In this document: positions 7,857 through 15,800 of the stretch, piece after piece
Numbering within the stretch: position 1 is the first letter of the stretch
Layout: every line of letters begins with the position of its first letter
Origin: a virus
Virus record (IMG/VR): IMGVR_UViG_3300020159_000496
Span: 1-57,209 of that record
DNA length: 57,209 bases
Reading direction: 5' to 3' (one strand)
Translations under genes and position numbers: made by a program
The notes under the pieces: generated by a model
Database searches by the model: none
Seen by the model: the letters and a program-made list of their open reading frames with translations, nothing else
What the model was told of the DNA's origin: nothing

Positions 7857-8341
7857 ACTAATGTAGTCTCCAACCATTGCTTACATTCCGACCAACTACG
7901 ATATATGTGTGACTTTCCGCCAGCACGATTCCAATCTTCACAGTTGGATGTGCGATCATCTATAAGGATATCACCCGGCGAACATCGTACCCATTTATCA
8001 TAACTATACGGTCCTAGAAATACAGGGATGTCTGGAAAATATTCGTGTGCCCAAAATACTTTATCTTGTGGTGCCCACGGCATGTCGTTGCCTTTAGGAA
8101 TAGCACTTAAGAAAAATAATCCTGCGTTGTTGTTATCTCTATAATTTCTACACCACTCGACTAACTCGTATGCTCCTTCTTTCACTGGCAATTTACTATA
8201 CATACGTTGATCATTTTTTAATTTTTGCCAAGTTGTATCTGGTAGCATATCGCCGTCTTTGAATAACGGTTCATTGAGGTATTCTCTAGCGTAGCCAAAC
8301 CAATCTGCTACTACATCGTCCATGTCTAGATAGATATTCAT
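7853..8341 (-). CDS. HAD-family phosphatase, 5'(3')-nucleotidase-like
   Basis: 162 residues with the HAD motifs: DMDDVVAD at 6-13 (nucleophile D6, acid D8), S79 in FFLSA, a lysine in the middle, and the acidic pair D128-D129 in DILIDDRTSNC. By itself the DxDDVVAD form resembles small 5'(3')-deoxyribonucleotidases of phages. It lies between the heptose kinase/adenylyltransferase and the epimerase, exactly where a pathway needs the 7-phosphatase GmhB, also a HAD enzyme (motif DRDG). It could therefore dephosphorylate heptose-1,7-bisphosphate; this is inference from position. Start codon shares one base with the cupin stop (TAATG); it ends in ATGA with hldD. Confidence 0.8.
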   Translation of the reverse strand: MNIYLDMDDVVADWFGYAREYLNEPLFKDGDMLPDTTWQKLKNDQRMYSKLPVKEGAYELVEWCRNYRDNNNAGLFFLSAIPKGNDMPWAPQDKVFWAHEYFPDIPVFLGPYSYDKWVRCSPGDILIDDRTSNCEDWNRAGGKSHIYRSWSECKQWLETTLV

Positions 8342-8718
8342 TACTCTGCTTTCTTTTGACTATCGCCGGGAGCAAGTCTGTAATTGTCTTCTACAGAGTC
8401 TGCGGTACTTACCTCAAATATCATAGCACCGTCCGTCATCGCTTCTAACTGGTGCGGCTGTAGCGGAGGATTGTGCCATGTATCACCTTCGTTTAATTCT
8501 TGTTCATAAATTTTAGAATCTCTAGTATCAATCCAACGTAACTTAAATTTTCCAGAATTTACAAACCATGTTTCATCTTTTTTATTATGAAAGTGCATAG
8601 AAAATTTATTTCCAGCCTTTTCAAAAACTAAGATTTTTCCGCAATACTGATCGGTAGTAGCCCAAATAATTTCGTAACCCCAGCCCTTATCAACTTTACC
8701 TGTTAGTCTTTGTGTCAT
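8341..8718 (-). CDS. Cupin protein, sugar isomerase-like
   Basis: 125 residues forming one beta-barrel domain. GNKFSMHFHNKKDETWFVNSG fits the first cupin motif G(X)5HXH(X)4E(X)6G exactly, giving the metal ligands His-His-Glu; the second motif is GDTWHNPPLQPH with the fourth ligand. The KGWGYEIIW start resembles cupin-type phosphomannose isomerases. In a five-gene heptose operon that lacks the SIS-family isomerase GmhA, it is a candidate for sedoheptulose-7-phosphate isomerisation; a sugar epimerase or binding role is equally possible. AGAGGAAA precedes the ATG, which overlaps the kinase stop (ATGA). Confidence 0.8.
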   Translation of the reverse strand: MTQRLTGKVDKGWGYEIIWATTDQYCGKILVFEKAGNKFSMHFHNKKDETWFVNSGKFKLRWIDTRDSKIYEQELNEGDTWHNPPLQPHQLEAMTDGAMIFEVSTADSVEDNYRLAPGDSQKKAE

Positions 8719-9467
8719 TTTATTTCCTCTAATCTTGGAGCATACACGCCCACGTGTTGTACTGTAATGCCGCTGGCTTTAATAGCAAACTTGATTGCGG
8801 CTTGTACGTATTCTTGTATTAAAAACTCATAGGCAAATGCCGCAAGGAATGTATCTCCAGCGCCAGTGACATCTGTAACATCGCCCACTATCTCTGCTGG
8901 AAAAACCCAGCCGTTCCATATTGCGCCCTGATCACCATGTGTAACAATTAGCCATTTATCTTCGGGTAGACTAGTCGCACGTTTATGCTCTAGTTTGTTA
9001 ATCTTTACATAACATCCGTTGAATCTAGCTAGGTCTGTTTTCTTTGTGTCGATAAAGATTGGACCTTTAAATCTACTACGCAAGTCCTCAACTAGTTCAT
9101 AAGTGACTGCGCCTTTGTTATAGTCACTGATCACAATAGCATCATATGGCGGCAGTTCACTATCAATTGTAATAGGATCGCTAGCTGTATCGTTGTCTAT
9201 GCGAAGTAATTGTTGTTTACTACGTTGATCAATTATACGCTTCTTCTTGCTAGTAGTGCCGTGTAAGAATTGTACATCACATCCTAGTGCTTCTAAATTC
9301 TTACGCACATTGCCTGCCATGCCGTCTTTGACTATTTGATACTTAGGTTCAAATACAGGCACAGGCGCTTCTGGACTGATGCGATCAACGGTTCCGTAGA
9401 CATAGGTGTCTACACAATCATCACCGATTAGTAATATCTTGAATAATTTTTGTTGTTGAATAGTCAT
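8715..9467 (-). CDS. rfaE1: D-glycero-beta-D-manno-heptose-7-phosphate kinase (HldE N-domain, RfaE1)
   Basis: Phosphorylates heptose-7-phosphate at C1. 250 residues of the PfkB/ribokinase fold: GDDCVDTYVYG, RISPEAPVPV at 29-38 (identical in E. coli HldE), SDYNKGA at 115-121, and the anion-hole/catalytic DVTGAGD at 199-205 with D205 as base. It is about 65 residues shorter than the E. coli kinase domain; the lid region after LGCDVQFLHG is contracted, and the usual GGAANVA is GMAGNVR, so substrate handling may differ. No alternative downstream Met exists before the first conserved block, so the gene really overlaps the preceding adenylyltransferase gene by 47 bases. In many bacteria these two domains are one protein. 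Confidence 0.88.
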   Translation of the reverse strand: MTIQQQKLFKILLIGDDCVDTYVYGTVDRISPEAPVPVFEPKYQIVKDGMAGNVRKNLEALGCDVQFLHGTTSKKKRIIDQRSKQQLLRIDNDTASDPITIDSELPPYDAIVISDYNKGAVTYELVEDLRSRFKGPIFIDTKKTDLARFNGCYVKINKLEHKRATSLPEDKWLIVTHGDQGAIWNGWVFPAEIVGDVTDVTGAGDTFLAAFAYEFLIQEYVQAAIKFAIKASGITVQHVGVYAPRLEEIK

Positions 9468-9813
9468 CTAAAGTATCAAAAAATATAATTTTATCGCAGA
9501 CAATCTCGCCGATAATTGGTTTACCCATGTAATCGCTGCCTTTGACCATTATATCACAGGCAGCAACCAAATTAATAAGTTCTACGTCAGTATTAAAAAT
9601 CACAACTTCGTCAACAGCTTTTAAATTCTTAAGCATAAATGCTCTATAGCGTTGATTATTGATTGGACGCTTTGGTCCTTTAAGTTGTGTAACACGCTCA
9701 TCAGAGTCGATTCCGATCATGAGGTGGTCGCCTAAACTCTTAGCATAGTTTAGGAGTTCAATATGTCCTGGGTGGAGAATATCAAAAGTACCGTTAACAA
9801 AAATCAGACTCAT
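9421..9813 (-). CDS. rfaE2: D-glycero-beta-D-manno-heptose-1-phosphate adenylyltransferase (HldE C-domain, RfaE2)
   Basis: Activates heptose-1-phosphate with ATP to ADP-heptose. 130 residues of the cytidylyltransferase-like fold: FVNGTFDILHPGH contains the nucleotide-binding HxGH (14-17), followed by LKGPKRPINNQR, MVKGSDY and DYSTTKII, each matching E. coli HldE C-domain (RLKGDSRPVN, LVKGGDY, GCSTTNII). ATG 9813 fits the family start; an in-frame ATG at 9831 adds six residues but lies within the promoter. The promoter 9820-9847 predicts a transcript that starts on the A of ATG 9813, so this message may be leaderless, while read-through transcripts could use 9831. First gene of the heptose operon. 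Confidence 0.88.
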   Translation of the reverse strand: MSLIFVNGTFDILHPGHIELLNYAKSLGDHLMIGIDSDERVTQLKGPKRPINNQRYRAFMLKNLKAVDEVVIFNTDVELINLVAACDIMVKGSDYMGKPIIGEIVCDKIIFFDTLDDYSTTKIIQDITNR

Positions 9814-9830
9814 GCTGTAATTATACAGCA
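9811..9830. repeat. Perfect palindrome over -10 box and start codon of heptose operon
   Basis: ATGCTGTA-TAAT-TACAGCAT: two perfect 8-base arms around 4 bases on the minus strand. The -10 hexamer lies across the left arm and centre, and the right arm ends in the start codon of the adenylyltransferase gene. This position suits a repressor operator. As RNA, in read-through transcripts it would form a hairpin hiding the start codon. No T-run follows directly, so it is not a typical terminator. Confidence 0.6.
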
Positions 9831-9847
9831 TTGAGCCTGCTTGTCAA
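9820..9847 (-). promoter_or_regulatory. Consensus sigma70 promoter for ADP-heptose operon
   Basis: On the minus strand TTGACA (9847-9842) and TATAAT (9825-9820), both perfect, are separated by 16 bases. With the usual seven-base step the start is 9813, the A of the adenylyltransferase ATG. It lies between the stop of the giant 2695-residue gene and the heptose operon. A 5-base dyad (AGCCT, AGGCT; 9834-9858) also flanks the -35. No late motif is present, so host RNA polymerase would serve this operon. Confidence 0.8.
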
Positions 9848-9851
9848 CCTT

Positions 9852-12800
9852 TTAGGCTTGTGCTTCGCCCCAACGTATAATAAGGTTACCTGTGGTTGCT
9901 GCTCCTGTTACCTTATACACGTTAATAGCCAGTACGTCAGGACCATTTGGAAAGGTTCCTCTGCCGCCTAGGGTAGTATTAGTTAACTCTTTCAATTCCG
10001 AAAGATCCAAATTATCCGAACTGCCCGGTAAGCTGATGAATGAGAATACCTGTTCGCCCGGCAATGCAAACGGAGGTTGTCCAAATCTAAATGTAATTGT
10101 GTTGCCGCCTGCGACTACAGAACTTGATGTCTGTGTAAATGTCACAGTGTAGTAGTTAGTACCGCCAAATGTTCTCAGAGTAGTCACTGAAGCTACACGA
10201 GTACCAGCTGGATATTTGGCATCGTTTATCTCAGAACCCGAACCTGCTCCGTTGTTTGATACTAGGGTTTCCCAACTTGCTTGTGTAAGATACACAAAGT
10301 TAGTAAGACCAGTATTTTGAGACAGTGACAATGTAATTGTTGCGTTGGCATTCACTGCCTGTGCTGTGGTTCTACTCAAGAATAAAGTAAAATACGGAAT
10401 AGTTGTAAATGTTACAGTAGCATCACCATTAATAGTTCCAATACAAGGATTGCTAAATGTCACTGCGTAATAGCCCGTAGAACCAAAAGTTCGTAGAGCA
10501 CTGACACCGGTTATTGTAGTTCCTCCAGCAAACTTGGTAGGATCGTTGGTTGCTGTGCCATTTTGCGGAACATCTATTGGCAGTGCTGTCCAACTAGCTG
10601 CGGTAAACAGCAACGTGTTAGTAGTGGTTACTGCTCCGCCAAAACTAGTAGAAATTGCTGTGGCTGTCAGTGGTAGAGTATTTGATAACCCTTGATTCAT
10701 TGTCACTGTGTAATATTGATTTCCTGCTGTTCCTTGAATTGCTGTTACTGCTGATACTGTAGTACCGGCTGGAAACGCAGAGGTAACTCTAAATCCAGTG
10801 ATAGTTACAGGCTGTGTCATTGCTTCCCAACTTGCACTGGTGATGTTGAGAGTCGTTTGTCCTGCAACATAAGCAGTAGAAATCGTTCCGTTTTGAGTAG
10901 CTCCACTTGCTGTTGAACTGTATTGAACAAAATTGTTGCCTGCCCCTGTTACAATATGCGTTCCATTGTATGCGTTTGGTTGGGCATTAGTTACAGTAAT
11001 TCTAGAATTGATAGGGAATGGTGTGTACCCAGGGTTATTAAAGAATAGTGTTGCTGTTACGCCGTTACCCTGTAGGAAAGTTGTATTAATCTGTCTATAA
11101 AACGTAGTCATTGACGAATTTAAAGTACTTCGTGTATTGGCCACAGGACTAGGACTTGCTACTACTGTACTAATGGTTGTACCGCTTTGAAATTTAGCAT
11201 CTGATGCTGCTATAGAAAATCCTGTTGAAGCACCTGACGAGTTCCAACTTGCTTGCGTAGTATACACAAACGCAGATCCTGCTACCCTGTTAAAGGCAGC
11301 ATTATTAGGTACAGTGATGCTTGCTGTAACAGTATTCAATGCTGTGGCGTTAGCAGTTATCTGACTAGCACCCCCAGCCCAGTTAATAGATCCGCCAGGA
11401 GCAACTTGAGCAAAACTTGGCTGTCCACCTGCTGCTAGCCCTGCCAATGAAGACCAAACAACATCGCTGGGATTTAATGGATAGTTTTGTGGATTTAGTA
11501 CACCCTCAACAACGATACCACCACTGCCTGTGTCGGAAGTGATAGCGATGCCTTTTAGCAACAACTGAGCACGATTTAATAGTTCTCTGTCGCCTAGATC
11601 GCCTACTACTGCGTTTGAAACACTAGGAGCCAATCGTATTAAGAACGCTGTGGTTTTAACAGTGCTAATAGCAATACCGGTAGACGCATAGTTAAAAATG
11701 TAACCACGATCACTGTCAAATAATCCGTCTGTTAAGAACGCCGAACCCCAGTGGCTGATCAAAGGCGTTGTTGTGTTACTTAATAATATAACACCAGTGC
11801 CGTCAGTATGATCAGCTGCTACACCAGCAGTAAAGTTTCTGTTGGCGCCTGACAAGAACAGTTCTAACTGTGCTGATCGTGTACAACCAGTGAGTTTATT
11901 AAGAGTATCATCTTTTCCAGTGTATGAAATTAATTCGTTGTCAATGTACACTGTTCCAGTAGCTGGAAATGCTGACGAGTCGTCTAACATTAGTTCGTTT
12001 GTTGTGTTAGAAATATCACCCATTAATCTAGTCACAGCACCGTAATTGGATACTTCGTAACGAACAGGCAAGTTACCAGTTCGCATGTAAGCTTCGGTGT
12101 TGATGTTGCTGTTTCTCATACGATGAGCAAACACATAGTTACCGTCCGAACCTCTGAGCATGAAGTCAATAAAGCCAGCACCGTACCATGAATATTGAAT
12201 ACCAATCATCTGCATTTTTGTAATGTCTAGATCATATCCACTAGGTCCGTTCCCGTCTAATGTGTCTTTATTAAAATCCTGTTGTTTTACTCGAATCTCT
12301 GAAACCAAACTAATCTTAGCATTTGTTGCCGTGTTAACGCCGCGATAGTCTGGTGTAACTGACATAGAAGTTTGACTATCAACAAAAGTTACTACATGTG
12401 TCATTCCTCTGAGCACTACAGTATCGCCTGCTTTTAATTGATCTCTAAATCTAGAGTTAAGCCCAGTAATCCTATTTGATCCTGGTGTAATTGTCACGGT
12501 CCCTGCTAGTTGTTTTGTCGATGTTCTTTGAACAGCTGACAAAAACTGTCCGTCATATTCCCAAAATATTCCGTTTTGGTCATCAAATACTCCGGCACGT
12601 ACCACAGCACCTTGCCAACTTACTGTTGACACTTGACAATTAAAACTCAATGAAGGTTTTCTTGAACCTACTCGCCTTGTAGCAATAACTCTAAATGTTC
12701 TTTCTGATACAATTTCATCAACTACAAAGTTGCCGTCATAGCCGCCTGTGGTTACACCTTCTAATCTAATAGTACAATTTTTTTGTAATCCGTGATCGTT

Positions 12801-15800
12801 GTCGCCTAGGGTAATTTCAATAGTAGATCCAACTTCAACACCTGTTGATATAATTGACAATACATCATAGCTTGGGGCAAACAACGCACCAGTGGTATAC
12901 ATAACGCCTTTACCAGACTGGTAACGAATATACTTTTTACTTTGACGAATTGCCTGAACGCCGTGCTGTGGACCACCTGTGCCTAGCTGTACGCCGCCGT
13001 CAAACGGTCTATGTGTAAAGAAGCTGTCTGGTCTTGGATAGATAGTAGCGGTAATTGGAGCACCTGTAATAATACCGGGAGCTCTGGCCTGGAAAGTAAT
13101 AGTTGTTTTGGTTGGGATCTGTGTAGCGGTAAACGAACCGTTGGCTAACGCATGATTATTTGAACCATTGTCAGAAGTAACAACTACAATAAACGAACCG
13201 CCTGGTGGTATACCGTGCGGCTCTTGGAAAATAACCTGTAGTGTTGCTAATGATCCAAACCCTAATGTTGTTCCGCCAGCAAAAGAAGCTGTTGTAAATT
13301 CACTAACAGTCACTGAAGAATACAGTGCTAGGTTAATACCAGCAACTCCAGTACCCGTAACAGTTGCTGTGGCAACTTGACCGCCTAGATTAACTGTTGT
13401 AATTGATACTACCGCATCGTTGGTTACATTAACCCCGCCTAAACTACTGCCTAATATTCTAATTCGATTTCCTGGAATATAGCCAGTTCCACTGCTTGTG
13501 GCAATGATGTTTGTGTATCCGCTAGCAGTACGTGTTACCGTAAATTCTGCGCCGTTGCCCGAACTCGGAACAACTACTGTTGGCGCATTAGTAACTGTGG
13601 CTCTATCATCACCAGTGCCTGCGGTTGTGATCAACGATAAAATGCCAGGAGCATCGGCATTCGCAGTTACTCCTACTACAATTGACGCAGCAACAATTTC
13701 TCCGCTGCCGCCTACGTTATCAACTTGAATTTGAAGATCGTGACTAGGAGTATTTCCACCTAACTGTAGTCCATAGATAGTTACAATTTCATTTAAAGCG
13801 TATCCACTACCAGCAAATGCTACCACTAAACTGGTATACACAGCACCCGACCTTGTAACATTAAACTGTGCCGACGATCCTGAGCCCGATGTTGTATCTT
13901 GTAGCAAACCTGTAAATACGGCCGATGTTCTAGTTACTGTTACAGTAACATCATTGGCTGGACTGGTATTATTTGCGAATACAGTTCCAAGAATTAAAAA
14001 TTCAGTGCCTATGATATATCCAGAACCAGCAGTGTTAATCGATGAAGAAAAGCCAGTGCCTGTTCTTGTAACATCAAACACCGCACCTGATCCTAATGTA
14101 CTGTCTGGACTAGTAGCTGTGTATGACGTATTATTAATACCGTTGACTGTTTGGTTGCCTGAAGAAATAACGCTAGTGCCTGAAATAACATCAGCAGTTA
14201 GTATTAAACCGCTTGACACTGTGGCTACTTTTATTAACAAATCGTTGGCAGGACTAGTCCCTCCTCCAAGATCAGTGCCGAGTATCTTTAGTACATCACC
14301 AACTTGATAATCAGCACCGCCGTTATTGACTGCTACTGAGATATATCCTGCTGAACTACCAACAACGTTAAAAGTAGCAGCAGATCCAATTGATAGTTCG
14401 TTAGTTCCACTAAGAGCAGTATATGTAGTAGTATTACCAATAACTGTTCCGTCAAATGGTCTGGTAAATGTAATATTATTTCCAACCACTGATTCTACAA
14501 ATGTAGAGATTCCAGTTTGGTCATTGGCACCAAGGCCGTTAACAATGCCAGTGGCATCTTGAACTGTGAGAGTTGTTAGCCCTAGTAGCGTAGGAGCATA
14601 ATCTCCAACAACCGTCGGTGTAGTTACTATGCCGCCTGAGCCAACTGTGGCAGTTACCTGTGATCCATACCCTATACCAATAGCAGCCGCCATTGGTGAT
14701 CCAACAGCAGGAATACTACCGCCATCAACAGTAAATCTAGTAGTACCGGCGGGTGTACCAAATTCAGTTAAAAACGATCCAGATGTTCCGTTGGATAATA
14801 AGTTTAGTGTTGGAGTTCCGATTGATGCCCCGGTATAAAATCCGCCTTTTCTAATTTGAGAATATGTAGTTTTTAAATTTGTACCCGATGTAACACCAAC
14901 TCTAGATTTTGAAAAGAACGTAAATGAAGAGGCTGTCGGTACTGTTACTACAACAAACGCCCCTTCTGCTCTACTGACTCCTGATACTCCAGTGTCTAGT
15001 CCGGCTACGGTAATTGGATTACCAGAAACCAATCCGTGAGGAGCAGATGTAACTACTGTAATTATTGAAGCACCAACACCGTTGGTTGGAAATGATGCGT
15101 CTGTGATAATCGATGCGACTTCAAAGTCCGAACCCGGTACTTCATATATCGAAGGATATCCTCTTGCGATGCCAATGGCCTGCCATTTAGTTGGCTGTAA
15201 TCCGTATTCAAAGTCAGCATCAAGCATGGACTGTGGTGCTGCCACTCTATGACGCTCAATAGCATCTGTACCAAAGTCATAAGGTCTAACTTTTAGTTCA
15301 GCACCTTCAACGAATATTTGTAAGTCATCAGTTTCGTCCATCGATGACGTATCGAAATGTAATCTTAAATGAATTACTCTGTCAGTGGTTTGCTTAAATG
15401 ACACAAATTCATCATCACCATCAAATTCCGCTAATAGTTGTCCGCCTGCGGTATTTGTTGAGAAGTTATAGATAACAACGTTTCTAGTAGTGTTAGTAAT
15501 TAGAAGAATATCTTCTAACTTAACAGCACCTTGAAATTTAACCAATCCATATCCAGCACTTTCTTTAATCGGAAGACTGCTTACACCTTGCTGAATAATA
15601 TTAATAAGATTGTTTGATAATATGGTAATTATTGAACCAGCTTCGGGATCGTATGATTTAGTTGAATCGACTATTTGTTCTTCAATTGTTTGATACGGAA
15701 CTGTTCTCACTGACACCGCAGGTAATGCCGCCGGACCAGTTCTTAAGAAATTAATAAAGACATTAGTTAACTCTGTAATTCGAGCGTACGACCCAGTTTC

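Noticed and set aside
7853-8341. HAD gene as a certain GmhB
   Set aside because: The first motif is DMDDVVAD, closer to small 5'(3')-nucleotidases than to the DRDG motif of GmhB, so only the position supports GmhB; kept as a hypothesis.
9834-9858. AGCCT/AGGCT dyad as a terminator of the giant fibre gene
   Set aside because: Five base pairs with a 15-base loop and no following T-run on the minus strand; mentioned only as a possible operator half near the -35.
9892-14838. Series of plus-strand ORFs of 60-117 codons opposite the 2695-residue gene
   Set aside because: They are Val/Pro/Thr-rich mirror readings of Gly/Thr/Asn-rich fibre codons, lack start signals, and similar shadows occur opposite every giant fibre gene.
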